Below, piece by piece: positions 1-9,511 of a stretch of DNA of 64,000 nucleotides. The notes below the pieces were generated by a model that saw only the letters and a program-made list of their open reading frames with translations, had not been told where the DNA came from and made no database searches. Each line of letters begins with the position of its first letter. Within the stretch, counting starts at the first letter, position 1. This DNA is from Methanosarcina sp. MTP4. GTDB taxonomy: Archaea > Halobacteriota > Methanosarcinia > Methanosarcinales > Methanosarcinaceae. Where the stretch lies: assembly GCF_000970045.1 (NCBI RefSeq), contig NZ_CP009505.1, positions 496,001-560,000 on the forward strand. The letters run 5' to 3'. Position numbers and translations under genes: made by a program.

Positions 1-1126
1 GGAGATCCGAAAACCCTATTACGGAATTAAGGGGGGTCCGCAGTTCATGGCTCATGTTTGCGATGAACCCGCTTTTTGCCCTGTTGGCAGCTTCAGCTGC
101 TGTTTTCGCCTTGAGGAGGCTTTTCTCCAGTTCTTTTCTTTCGGTGACATCCCATATGATGCCCAGTAGCACGGAGTCTTCCTCGGAGGGGCCGCCAAAC
201 ACAACCTTATTGAAAACCACTTGATGGAGGGTGTTGTCAGCATACCCAACGGTTGATTCGAACACTTCCTTTCCTCGAGTCCGGATTAATTCCAGATCCC
301 TGAGGTGCTGTTTTTCGGAAACTTCAACTGGGGCGAAATCGCACACCGTCTTTCCAGCGATTTCTTCTTTGCTTTTTCCCATAAACTCTTCAAAGGCCCG
401 GTTGCAGCCGATGTATTCCCCATTTCTGTCTTTATAATAAACAGGTGCCGGAATGGAATCTACAAGGTTTTGAAGGAAACACATTTTCTCCTGCTGGAGT
501 TTTCCCATTTTTTTGCGTTCGTTAACGTCTTCTTTTACGGTTTTCTCACTTCCGATAAACTCCCATTTACCTTCCTGCTTTACTATCAGGTCCTCCTGCT
601 TTCCCATCAGCTTGAGAAGTTCCGAAGCTGAAAGTCCTTCAAGGGGGCAGGTTAAAAGAAGCGTAATATTTTCTCTTCGGTCTATTTTTTCGAGGGCTTC
701 CCTGCAGTTCTCAAAAACGGATGATGGGGCTCCTTCTGCTTTTTTAAGGTCCAGGTTTATCCGGAGTCCTGAATACCCTTCCGAGAGGGCTTTTTCAGAT
801 CTCTTTTCCAGCATTTCCACTGCTGTGGGGGCAGGCCAAGCTGTATTTTCCTGAAACTCCCTGGCCTGTGTTATTTCCAGCTGGTCTGATCGTAGGCAGC
901 GCTCAAAATCCACTCCCGTATTTTCCAGCGCCATTTTTGCGTTTTCAGCTTCCCCTGGTTCGGGGCTTATCCATACGCAGCGTTCTCCCTTCTCGATCCC
1001 CTCTTTAAAATAAAGAGCAAGTAACTCTACCACTTCTTCAGGGTTGCTATATAATGCGGTTGTCTGGGGGCTGCATGGTACGGTTAGAGAAAAATCGGTA
1101 TCTGTGTTTTTATTTTTTGTCTGAAT
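1..1126 (-). CDS. MEDS-PAS sensor histidine kinase, C-terminus cut by window edge
   Basis: Reading leftward from 1126, the frame encodes an N-terminal MEDS-type sensory domain (about residues 15-160; [19 protein letters not shown] and [13 protein letters not shown] are visible). A PAS domain follows (about 205-320; [20 protein letters not shown]), then a linker and the histidine-kinase H-box [19 protein letters not shown] at the window edge, with the phospho-acceptor His in SHELRTP. The ATPase domain lies outside the window. MEDS domains sense small ligands in methanogens and methylotrophs, and the kinase would pass phosphate to an unseen regulator. No membrane segment is visible. No ATG, GTG or TTG occurs in frame before the domain. 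The best start is ATT at 1126-1124 behind a GGAGGGGG ribosome-binding site, and the frame is closed upstream by TAA at 1153-1151. Domain assignment is firm; the start codon is unusual. Confidence 0.85.
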   Translation of the reverse strand, partial: MQTKNKNTDTDFSLTVPCSPQTTALYSNPEEVVELLALYFKEGIEKGERCVWISPEPGEAENAKMALENTGVDFERCLRSDQLEITQAREFQENTAWPAPTAVEMLEKRSEKALSEGYSGLRINLDLKKAEGAPSSVFENCREALEKIDRRENITLLLTCPLEGLSASELLKLMGKQEDLIVKQEGKWEFIGSEKTVKEDVNERKKMGKLQQEKMCFLQNLVDSIPAPVYYKDRNGEYIGCNRAFEEFMGKSKEEIAGKTVCDFAPVEVSEKQHLRDLELIRTRGKEVFESTVGYADNTLHQVVFNKVVFGGPSEEDSVLLGIIWDVTERKELEKSLLKAKTAAEAANRAKSGFIANMSHELRTPLNSVIGFSDL

Positions 1127-1767
1127 TCTTCCCCCTCCGGATATTTGAGGTTAATCTTCTTAATAAGCAAAATATGGATTTGATAAGGGTTAATAATGGC
1201 TTTTTTGCAAAGCCTGCATTGAGTACGATTTTTTCTTTCTTTTGTCTCAATACATCGTGTATTTATTTTGTTTTAATGCGCAGAACATCCAAATATGCAG
1301 AACATCTATAACTACATTCTTCATATGATATATCTCAAACATATATAAGAAATGTGGCAATTTACAATGTTTGGGGCGTGATCGGGTTTCTGGTTCTTTC
1401 CTTTCCTTTCCTTTCCTTTCCTTTCTTGCTTTTTGCCATCGGTTAGTTGACTGCGGTGTTTATAATATGGGTTTGCGGTTCCCCTGTAAAACTGCCCCTT
1501 GTAAAACTGCCGTTTGTTTGATCAGTTGACCCTCTATCTGTTTGTACAACCTGCTTATATAGTTGTGGCATATAATCTAATAATGCATACAATTTAATAA
1601 TGCGCATATCAATGAGGTATTGGGACATACAGCTGTCTGGATTGGGGTATTTTTTCAGTGAATTGCTTTTCCGTAAGTTCAGGCCTGTTTTTTCAGGTTT
1701 GCTTTCGGAATTTTAAGTCTTAAAAAGGTCATATAAAGTCCTTTTTCGGGAATTAAGGTGGGATTAG
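1127..1767. other. Intergenic region, no gene seen
   Basis: This AT-rich 640-base gap separates the divergent kinase and permease genes. It holds a short CTTTC microsatellite (1396-1425) and a direct repeat of TGTAAAACTGCC near 1485-1512. TATA-like stretches such as TTATATAG near 1554 could serve the permease. Short reading frames here lack convincing ribosome-binding sites or recognisable products. Confidence 0.4.
1396..1425. repeat. CTTTC microsatellite, six units
   Basis: Six perfect tandem copies of the pentamer CTTTC lie between the divergent kinase and permease genes. Such a tract is prone to slippage and copy number may vary between strains. Confidence 0.9.
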
Positions 1768-2982
1768 GTGCTTAATTTCAGGCAAGCTATCAAAATTTCC
1801 CTGGGGAGTGTGGGGAGTGCAAAGCTTCGCTCGGGCCTGACGACTCTGGGCATTATTATAGGAATTGCGGCAGTAGTTGCAAATGTCTCTCTGGGGGGGA
1901 GTTTCAACCTCTTTTTCAAAGAAGAAATCAATGCTCTGGGTTCCAATTTTATAATCGTTTTCAGCCAGGAACCTAACCTCTTCTATACTGACGAACTGGA
2001 AATTATTGATAAAACCCCTGGAGTGATGGGGGTCTCGCCAATAAAACAGCAACTTGGAGAGGTCACCTATCTCTCACAGAATAAGAATATTAACATTGTC
2101 GGGGTTTCCGAAGACTACGAGGAGACGGCCAACATCATCATGGAAGAAGGCAGTTTCATAACTGACCAGGATAAGTTTTCAGCGGTTATCGGCTCCGACG
2201 TGGCGTCTGAGAAGTTCGACCGGAACATCTCTTCCAGGAGTTCTATTGACGTTGCCTTCCGTCTTAAAGAAGGGGAGTTTGTGACGCGGACCTTTAAGGT
2301 AAAGGGCATAATCGAGAGCCCGGATACCTCATTCGCCGAAGGGGGGATTGACCGGGACGTGAGCATATTTGTCCCTGTCTCCACAATCAACGAAATGCTC
2401 GAGGAAGATGATTTCGGGGCTTTTTTTATCATGTCCGGAAGCCTTGAAGACGTGGAGGAAGTCTCGGATGAAGTGGACAAGCGCCTGGCAAGGAATTTCG
2501 GGGTTTCTTCCAGGGACCTGGACGACGAGGACGCAAAACCTTACACGATCTTCAACCAGGCCGATGTCCTTGAACAGGTCAACCAGCTCTCTGATTCCCT
2601 GGCAGCTTTCCTTGTCGCAGTTGCCCTTATCTCCCTGCTCGTGGGCTCCATTGGGATCATGAATATCATGCTTGTTACTGTCACGGAGCGCACCCGGGAA
2701 ATTGGGATTATGAAGGCCCTGGGTTATTCAAGCACCGATGTCCTCTTGCTTTTTATCGTGGAAGCCATGATCCTGAGCCTTTTAGGTGGTATTATGGGGC
2801 TGGGAGTAGGACTGGCAGGCGCTTATGCGGTTACGAACTTCCTGGACCTGCCCTTCCTTTATCCGCATTATATACTGGAGATCGGGTTAGGGGTGGCACT
2901 TATAGTAGGGGTCGCCGCCGGGGCGTATCCGGCAAACAAGGCTGCGAAAATGAACCCGGTGGACGCTTTGAGGTATGAGTAA
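1768..2982 (+). CDS. MacB/FtsX-type ABC transporter permease
   Basis: This 404-residue protein has the MacB layout. TM1 lies near residues 25-46 after a short cytoplasmic N-terminus, followed by a large extracytoplasmic MacB-PCD domain (about 50-270). The FtsX domain has three TM segments (about 278-300, 325-355, 365-392), with the conserved stretch GSIGIMNIMLVTVTERTREI and the ending NKAAKMNPVDALRYE. Such permeases pair with a separate MacB-like ATPase and move lipids, peptides or lipoproteins, or act mechanically on the envelope. No ATPase partner lies next to it, so it is an orphan here. The start is GTG at 1768 behind AAGGTGG at 1755-1761. Family is firm; substrate unknown. Confidence 0.88.
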   Translation: MLNFRQAIKISLGSVGSAKLRSGLTTLGIIIGIAAVVANVSLGGSFNLFFKEEINALGSNFIIVFSQEPNLFYTDELEIIDKTPGVMGVSPIKQQLGEVTYLSQNKNINIVGVSEDYEETANIIMEEGSFITDQDKFSAVIGSDVASEKFDRNISSRSSIDVAFRLKEGEFVTRTFKVKGIIESPDTSFAEGGIDRDVSIFVPVSTINEMLEEDDFGAFFIMSGSLEDVEEVSDEVDKRLARNFGVSSRDLDDEDAKPYTIFNQADVLEQVNQLSDSLAAFLVAVALISLLVGSIGIMNIMLVTVTERTREIGIMKALGYSSTDVLLLFIVEAMILSLLGGIMGLGVGLAGAYAVTNFLDLPFLYPHYILEIGLGVALIVGVAAGAYPANKAAKMNPVDALRYE

Positions 2983-3258
2983 GCTGCCGGATATTTTTTT
3001 CCTGGAATGATCGAGCTATCTCTGTTGCGGATTCTTGAAAGTCGAAGAGCTGCTCTGAGTTTTCTGTTCTCCTTTACTGGTTTATCCTTTTCCATGTTAC
3101 ATTTTTGTATTTCAAAAATTATTGCTGGATATTTATATCCTTCTTTATTATATCTTACATTATATATTGCACAAAACCGGAATACTAATTAGATCCCGGT
3201 GGGCATATTGAATATAGTGAAATTTCATTTTGTTAGCTTTCATGATATCACAACTCTT

Positions 3259-3327
3259 CAGATTCTGATTTCAATCTAATTCAGATTCTGATTTCAATCC
3301 AATTCATACTTTGATTTCAATCTAAAT
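3259..3327. repeat. Three 23 bp tandem repeats upstream of flavin reductase gene
   Basis: Three contiguous 23 bp units begin at 3259, 3282 and 3305. Each carries the core TGATTTCAATC. The array ends about 30 bases before the ATG at 3361, inside the likely promoter or leader of the flavin reductase-like gene. Confidence 0.85.
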
Positions 3328-3360
3328 ATTTCAGTTTGGATAATGATGGAGAGAGGACTG

Positions 3361-3963
3361 ATGAACCGCATGGAGAAACAGAATCTCGGAGCCAGGAATT
3401 TTCTGTACCCGATGCCAACAACCCTGGTGGGCGCAAATGTAAAGGGAAAGCCTAATTACCTGACCATCGCTTTTTGTGGGGTCGTACAGGCAATCCCCCC
3501 CATGATTGCGGTCACCCTGGGAAAGATGCACTATACAAACGAGGGAATTAAGGAAAACCGCTGTTTTAGTGTGAACATCCCTTCCAGGCACATGGTGGAA
3601 GTTACGGATTACTGCGGGATTGTTTCCGGGAAAAAAGCGGATAAGTCCCAAATTTTCGAAACCTTCTACGGGACACTGGAAAATGCTCCCATGATCATGG
3701 AATGTCCGGTAAACCTGGAGTGCAAACTTGTGGATACTCTGGACTTCGGGGGGACAAACGAGGTTTTCATCGGAGAGGTCGTGGAAAGCTACGCCGAGGA
3801 ATGTTACCTTTGCAATGGGGTTCCTGATATTGAAAAGATTGAACCCATCGTGTTCTCGATGTATGACAACAACTACTGGGGAATAGGCAGTCACCTGGGC
3901 AAAGCCTGGTCTGTAGGAAAGAACTTCAGTGGAAATGGGGATGCCGTAAAAAAATATGAGTAA
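3361..3963 (+). CDS. Flavin reductase-like (flavoredoxin family) protein
   Basis: A ~200-residue protein of the flavin-reductase-like FMN-binding split-barrel family. Visible family features are the N-terminal YPMPTTLVGANVKGKPNYLT, the segment PPMIAVTLGK and the FSVNIPS strand typical of flavoredoxins in anaerobes. It probably binds FMN and moves electrons between ferredoxin or NAD(P)H and an acceptor in the cytoplasm. An upstream in-frame ATG exists at 3343, but GAGAGAGG just before 3361 makes ATGAACCGC the better start. It stands alone between repeats and an inverted repeat. The physiological partner cannot be read from the sequence. Confidence 0.85.
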   Translation: MNRMEKQNLGARNFLYPMPTTLVGANVKGKPNYLTIAFCGVVQAIPPMIAVTLGKMHYTNEGIKENRCFSVNIPSRHMVEVTDYCGIVSGKKADKSQIFETFYGTLENAPMIMECPVNLECKLVDTLDFGGTNEVFIGEVVESYAEECYLCNGVPDIEKIEPIVFSMYDNNYWGIGSHLGKAWSVGKNFSGNGDAVKKYE

Positions 3964-4038
3964 CGGGAATAAATATTGCTTAATCATTGGCTAAGTATTT
4001 ACTATAGTCCCGAAAGTAAATATTTACATTTAATTTAT

Positions 4039-4117
4039 AACCACGGAAGACACGGAAAGCACGGAAGGATTGTACCCAAATCTTCTTTATTCCGTGTTTT
4101 CCGTGCTTTCTGTGGTT
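4039..4117. repeat. Imperfect inverted repeat built from CACGGAA motifs
   Basis: Left arm 4039-4067 and right arm 4089-4117 are inverted copies of each other over 29 bp with about five mismatches, separated by 21 bases. Each arm is itself built from iterated CACGGAA units. Transcribed, it would form a long hairpin. It lies between two flavoprotein genes transcribed in the same direction and could act as a terminator or be a dispersed repeat. Confidence 0.85.
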
Positions 4118-4236
4118 AAACTTTCACTGAGATTGGCGAAGGAATTTGCGGCATTGAATATAATAAAGGATTTTACAGGCAACTCTTCCGTTTACATAGT
4201 TCCGTTTGCCTGGGGGAGAAAAAGGGGAGTGATCAC

Positions 4237-4980
4237 ATGAAAATTACGGTATTCAGCGGGAGCCATAAGGGCAGGGAAGGCAATACCCTTCTTATGGTGG
4301 AGGAGTTTTTGAAAGGGGCAGAAGAGGCAGGGGCAGAGACCGAAAACGTCATCCTTGCCGAAAAAAATATCCGGTACTGCAAGGGGGACTTTGACTGCTG
4401 GCTCAAAACTTCCGGAAAATGCACGCTCCATGACGACATGGAGGTCCTTATCCCGAGCTTTATGGAATCGGACGTTGTGGTGTTCGCATTTCCGGTCTAC
4501 TTTGATAATATCCCGGCACTTATGAAAACTTTTATCGATAGGCTGCTTCCTATCCTTTTGCCCCACTTCGTGGAAGATGGGGAGGGGGGGTACAGGCACG
4601 GTAAACGCTTTGAAAAGTATCCCAAAATCGTCGTGATTTCAAACTCCGGACTTCCCGGACTTAGCAATTTCCAGGTTGTGAGCCTCTTTTTCAGGCGGTT
4701 TGCGAGGACTCTCCACACTGAAGTAATTGGTGAAATCTACAGAGGGGAGGGGGAAGTCCTGAAAGTTAAAAACCTCCTCGTAAAACCCCTCGTCTCAAAG
4801 TACAAAAAACTCCTGCGCAACGCGGGCCGGTCTATTGTGGAGAATCAGGAAATTTCCGACGAATTGCGGGAGAAACTTGAAAAAACAATTGTCCCTGATT
4901 ATCTCTACATAAAATTCGGGAACGAAGAAATGGACCGTATGATTGAGAATAAAGGGAAAAGAGGGTCAGAAGGGGCTTAA
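4237..4980 (+). CDS. NAD(P)H-dependent FMN reductase / iron-sulfur flavoprotein-like
   Basis: A 247-residue flavodoxin-fold protein. The N-terminal FSGSHKGREGNTLLM is the FMN phosphate loop, and VVFAFPVYFDNIPALMKTFID is the typical second FMN loop. Between them lies CKGDFDCWLKTSGKC followed by DDM, the place of the compact [4Fe-4S] motif of archaeal iron-sulfur flavoproteins. Here only three Cys remain; the position of the second Cys is Asp, so the cluster may be lost, altered or Asp-ligated. The C-terminal ~70 residues, basic and helical, extend beyond the usual fold. The start ATG follows AAAAGGGGAGTGATCAC. Probably a cytoplasmic electron-transfer flavoprotein; partner unknown. Confidence 0.83.
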   Translation: MKITVFSGSHKGREGNTLLMVEEFLKGAEEAGAETENVILAEKNIRYCKGDFDCWLKTSGKCTLHDDMEVLIPSFMESDVVVFAFPVYFDNIPALMKTFIDRLLPILLPHFVEDGEGGYRHGKRFEKYPKIVVISNSGLPGLSNFQVVSLFFRRFARTLHTEVIGEIYRGEGEVLKVKNLLVKPLVSKYKKLLRNAGRSIVENQEISDELREKLEKTIVPDYLYIKFGNEEMDRMIENKGKRGSEGA

Positions 4981-5136
4981 AATCTTTTCGAAATGAAATA
5001 TGGTTTAGTTGATTAAAAAATAGTCCGAAGGCGGGCGAATATCTTTAGACAGCGGGCAAATATCTTTAATAAGTAAAAAAGGTTTAAAAAAGAAAAAAGG
5101 TTTTTGCGGAAGGCAAAACCTTTTGTTTCTCTTCTT

Positions 5137-6861
5137 TTATTTGCCTTCGACAAGGTCTTCAAGGTTGTGTTCCATGTAGGGGGCGTTGCTCCTGTTGATC
5201 AGTTCCTGGCAGACTTCTGCAGGTTCCCCGTCCATTACCAGTGCCCCGTTTTCTATCAGCACGGCTCTGTGGGCAACTTCCCGGACGAAGTCCATGTGGT
5301 GACTCACGAGAACGATTGTGGTCCCGAAAACTTCATTGATCTTTTTCAGGGAATTGGTGACGTCCCTCAGGGTTACAGGGTCAAGGTCTCCGAAGGGCTC
5401 GTCAAGAAGCAGGTATTCGGGGGAGGTTGCAAGGCTGAGGGCGATAAAAGCCCTTACGTGTTCTCCTCCGCTGATCTGGTAGGGGGTCTTGTCCAGGACT
5501 TCCGTTGGCAGGTCCAGGGCTTCAAAGACCGGTTTTGCGTATGTGTCCACGTCCGTTACGGGGATATAGGGGAAAAGTTCGGAGTAGATTGTTTCCGGGA
5601 GATTCATTTCCCTGAAGAAGGCATCTCTTTCTTCCGTCGGCATATCGGGCAGCCTGTATACATTGTCCAGGGTCTCATCCGACATCCCGATATCCTGAGC
5701 CTTTTTCCTGGCGTACTCGATAGCTCCTCTCCTTTTCAGGCTGAGCCTGAAGCGGATCTGCTCCCTGACCGTGGAGTGCGGGGACATTGAAAACTCCTGG
5801 TTCATGATGCTCATTATCCTGCGGAGTTCTATGCGCTTCTTGCTGTAATTAATAACGTCAACCCATTCTCCATTGCAGCTGTACTCGACTGTCCCGCTCT
5901 TCGGTTTGATCAGCCCTTCCATGAGCTTTATGAGGGTTGTCTTCCCGGCTCCTGAAGAACCTATAAAGGCTAAGATTTCTCCTCTGTTGACGTCAAGGGA
6001 AAAGTCTTTGATGTTCAGGACTTCTCCCATCCGGATCAGGGAGTAGCGTTTGGAGATGTCCTTTGCCCGAATGCAGGCTTCCCTGGATGTGAGGGCTGCA
6101 GGTTCTTCCATGGGCTTCATATCTTTCCGGAAGTTTTTGAGCACGGTGGTGGGTTCTCCGTCTGCTGCAATCTTTCCGTTTTCCAGGAAGATCAGCCTGT
6201 CGGCAAGGTAGGCATGGATTTCCGGAAGGTGGGAGACCACGATAATTGCAATGTCAAGCTTCTCCTTAAGGCTCTTTATTACGTCGAGGATTTCCTGTTT
6301 TGTGTCCGGGCCGGTCATCGTTACGGGTTCATCCAGAAGGAGGACCCGGGGCTTTGCGGCAAGCTGCCTGGCCATGACGACCCTCTGCTTTTCCCCTCCG
6401 CTTAAGAGGTTGGTGGAATGGAGGGCCTTTTGCTCGAGACCTACGAGTTTCATGTACTCCATCGCTTCTGCATAAAGATCGTCGTATTCAGGGGCATCAG
6501 TGGCCGGGAGCGCTTCATGGCCAACTTCCAGGTAATAGAGTTTCCTTATCACATTCTCAATGCAGGGGCCGTTCCAGAGTCCGAAGTTCCGCTGGAGATG
6601 AATTGCTGTTACCCTTTTCAGGAACTTTTCCCCTTCCTTCCCAGAATCAGGGGTAACTGTTTCCCCATCCACTTCCACGCTGCCTTCCTGGAAGGGTTCG
6701 ACCCCTCTGATGATTCTCAGAAGCGTTGATTTCCCGCTCCCGCTTCGACCTGTAATCCCGAGAATTTCCCCGTCCTGTACCGTAAGGTCGATATTGTCCA
6801 GCACCCTGATGGTTTCGGAATTGACCTCATAATCCTTTACCAGATTGGAGATTTTGAGCAT
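5137..6861 (-). CDS. Double ABC ATPase, paralog of MCR activation component A2
   Basis: About 574 residues with two fused ABC ATPase domains and no membrane part, as in AtwA. Domain 1 has Walker A GRSGSGKST, signature LLSGGEKQR and Walker B VLLLDEPVT. Domain 2 has GSSGAGKTT, signature ISGGEHVR and YLLLDEPFGDLDP. Between Walker A and the signature of domain 1 the canonical A2 at 26136-27749 carries a four-Cys zinc ribbon; this paralog has none. It is unlinked to any mmp gene. It may activate an MCR form, another nickel or corrinoid enzyme, or have a separate role. The start is ATG at 6861 with GGTGA (6871-6867) five bases before it. An upstream in-frame GTG at 6870 overlaps that site and is less likely. 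Confidence 0.85.
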   Translation of the reverse strand: MLKISNLVKDYEVNSETIRVLDNIDLTVQDGEILGITGRSGSGKSTLLRIIRGVEPFQEGSVEVDGETVTPDSGKEGEKFLKRVTAIHLQRNFGLWNGPCIENVIRKLYYLEVGHEALPATDAPEYDDLYAEAMEYMKLVGLEQKALHSTNLLSGGEKQRVVMARQLAAKPRVLLLDEPVTMTGPDTKQEILDVIKSLKEKLDIAIIVVSHLPEIHAYLADRLIFLENGKIAADGEPTTVLKNFRKDMKPMEEPAALTSREACIRAKDISKRYSLIRMGEVLNIKDFSLDVNRGEILAFIGSSGAGKTTLIKLMEGLIKPKSGTVEYSCNGEWVDVINYSKKRIELRRIMSIMNQEFSMSPHSTVREQIRFRLSLKRRGAIEYARKKAQDIGMSDETLDNVYRLPDMPTEERDAFFREMNLPETIYSELFPYIPVTDVDTYAKPVFEALDLPTEVLDKTPYQISGGEHVRAFIALSLATSPEYLLLDEPFGDLDPVTLRDVTNSLKKINEVFGTTIVLVSHHMDFVREVAHRAVLIENGALVMDGEPAEVCQELINRSNAPYMEHNLEDLVEGK

Positions 6862-7459
6862 GTTATTCACCTTTTGAATGTTTCTTGGGTCTATCCGGGT
6901 GATGTTCGATGATTATGGTATACTCACGAATTAATCACACTTTTAAACGCCAATTAAATGCATCTTGCTTATTTCGGAAGTGTTAATTTTACTATGAGGA
7001 CTATAATCCTGTATAATATCCTGTGATATTCGAATACCCTGTGATATTCGATAGTGTTATCGGCGGCTGCCCGGGTATCTTATAAACCCCGGCACTGTCC
7101 GGATATGGTTTTTGCTGATTTAATAAAATAGGAAACCAGTATTACCTTTAAAACTATTTATTATAATCGCCTGCCTGCAAACTGTATCCTGCTCGGGTAT
7201 GCTTTGGAAATATGAGCATCAGGATTGTTTTGTTAATCCTCAGGATTGTTTTCAAGTATAAAAATAGTTTAGGAAATAAAAATTTTGGGTACAAGGAATG
7301 GCTTGTTACCAGGGTGTTGAAAACTCCCTCTCCGGCAACAACTGATGAAGCAGCAGCTTATCCTGCAAGCTTCAATAAAATAATAAGGAAAATGAAAAGT
7401 ATTGCTGGTTGGGTTTTTTCCGGTCAAACTCCATAAATTCATATTAAAAAGAAATAAGT
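6862..7459. other. Intergenic region upstream of A2-like gene
   Basis: An AT-rich 600-base gap. It holds a 14 bp direct repeat (CCTGTGATATTCGA at 7020 and 7038, 18 bp apart) and a related CCTGTATAATAT near 7008, all 150-190 bases upstream of the A2-like gene. A second short repeat, TCAGGATTGTTTT, occurs near 7219 and 7241. No gene is supported. Confidence 0.4.
7020..7051. repeat. 14 bp direct repeat in A2-like promoter region
   Basis: CCTGTGATATTCGA occurs at 7020-7033 and again at 7038-7051, an 18 bp period. It lies upstream of the leftward A2-like gene and is a candidate regulator site. Confidence 0.7.
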
Positions 7460-7699
7460 TCACAATCCTGCTCTTTCAACCATTAAGTCTGCCACATTTT
7501 TCGCATCTTTGAACGGGAAGTCCTTTTCAGTAATCAGACTTCTTGCCTCTGCTGCAGTAACTTCAACATCTCCTATTCTGCATGTGGTGTCCAGCCCCTC
7601 GGGTAGAGCAGTAATCAATTCCTCCAGCGTGTTTATGGGAAACTTTGCATCTTTGAGTATTTCAAGGATCTGTTCATGGACCTCTTCCCTTACGTCCAT
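7460..7699 (-). CDS. MTH865-family small protein
   Basis: A 79-residue acidic protein matching the MTH865 family of methanogens: KFPINTLEELITALPEG, then DTTCRIGDVEVTAAEA, and a C-terminal DFPFKDAKNVADLMVERAGL. It is helical with no catalytic motif that I can see; function is unknown in the family. The ATG at 7699 (MDVREEV) is chosen over an in-frame ATG at 7723 because GGAGG lies eight bases before it. It stands alone, with AT-rich gaps on both sides. Confidence 0.85.
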   Translation of the reverse strand: MDVREEVHEQILEILKDAKFPINTLEELITALPEGLDTTCRIGDVEVTAAEARSLITEKDFPFKDAKNVADLMVERAGL

Positions 7700-8097
7700 T
7701 TTTTTTCCTCCGGTTTTGTTCATTTCCCTTTTTGTTCATTTTCCCGGTACAGGCTGGCGTTCTCAGGAAATATTGTTCCATAATCTCTTATTCTCAGGGT
7801 ATTTTGTATTCCTAATCGGTACTGCAATATCAACATATATTATGTTTGAATCAGGCCTGTCCCGGTGTAAACCAAATATCCTCTGTTTTAACCTTGTATG
7901 TCCTGGTACAAAACCATATTATCCCGGGTATAACAACTTTACTAAGTTATCCGGTGGAGTTTTTCCCTTTCAGATCACTTTCTGTAATCGCTCGGGTAAA
8001 AAGAAGGCTTTTAGAGAATTAAATAGCTTAAGCTCTCGAAAAAACAGGGTTTTAAAAAAATAAATGGTAAAAAGAACTGTAATTTAATGAACTTCTT
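7700..8097. other. Intergenic region, no gene seen
   Basis: This 400-base AT-rich gap contains the promoter of the MTH865-family gene (a TATA-like TATATTATG stretch lies near 7834) and the 3' region of the GGGP synthase gene. No RNA gene or convincing reading frame is seen. Confidence 0.35.
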
Positions 8098-8841
8098 TCA
8101 TTCTTTTATGGCGGCCACTATTTCGGCAACCTTTGCCGTAACGTCTTCTACTTCCTCGACAATCGTGCCCGTTACGATCATGTCCGCACCTGCGGCGGCG
8201 CAGAGTTTTGCGGTTTCCCCGTCCCGGATTCCGCCTCCTACGATCAGCTTGTTGTCTCCGAGCACTTTCTTGACAGCCCCTATCATTTTCGGGTCAACGG
8301 GCGTGTGAGCTCCTGATCCGGCTTCAAGGTAGGTATAGTGCATGCCAAGGTATTTGCCTGTAAGGGCGTAGGCAACGGCAATTTCCGGTTTCTGTTTGGG
8401 GATCAGTTTTGCATCCCCTACCCAGCCCACGGTTCCCCCTGGTTCGACCACGAGGTAAGCCATGGAAATTGGCTCGATTCCACTCCTGTACACAAGCGGA
8501 GCTCCAAGTACCTGGTTTGTGATGATATAACTGGCATCCCTGGAGTTCAACAGGCTCATGAAAAATACGGCGTCAGCATAGCTACTAAGCCCGGCTGAAC
8601 TGCCCGGGAAAAGGATGGTAGGTACATCTACCTTTTCCTTAATCCTTATGACGGTTTCATCCAGGAGGGTCCCGGAAGCTCCCGTAGAGCCTCCGATCAT
8701 TATGGCATCGCTCCCCCCTTCCACTGCGGCAAGGGCGATAGCTGCTGCCTTTTCCGGTGTCTGGGACGCCGGGTCAATAAGGGTAAGATGAACTTTTCCG
8801 TCTTTATCAATAACTTTCTGGAGGTGTGCTTCCACCTGCAA
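8098..8841 (-). CDS. Geranylgeranylglyceryl phosphate synthase
   Basis: A 247-residue TIM-barrel enzyme that joins geranylgeranyl diphosphate to sn-glycerol-1-phosphate, the first committed step of archaeal ether-lipid synthesis. Family landmarks are VHLTLIDPASQTPEKA, DAIMIGGSTG, ILFPGSSAGLSSYADAV, YLEAGSGAHTPV and the phosphate-binding VGGGIRDGETA with VTGTIVEE. It is encoded seven bases downstream of L40e, so the two genes probably share a transcript. The proposed start is TTG at 8841; a GTG six bases later is possible. Length is normal for the methanogen family. Confidence 0.93.
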   Translation of the reverse strand: MQVEAHLQKVIDKDGKVHLTLIDPASQTPEKAAAIALAAVEGGSDAIMIGGSTGASGTLLDETVIRIKEKVDVPTILFPGSSAGLSSYADAVFFMSLLNSRDASYIITNQVLGAPLVYRSGIEPISMAYLVVEPGGTVGWVGDAKLIPKQKPEIAVAYALTGKYLGMHYTYLEAGSGAHTPVDPKMIGAVKKVLGDNKLIVGGGIRDGETAKLCAAAGADMIVTGTIVEEVEDVTAKVAEIVAAIKE

Positions 8842-8847
8842 AAAGGA

Positions 8848-9511
<664 letters not shown>

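Noticed and set aside
5104-5790. Long plus-strand frame opposite the A2-like gene
   Set aside because: It is a shadow of the strongly supported ABC ATPase on the minus strand and shows no domain.
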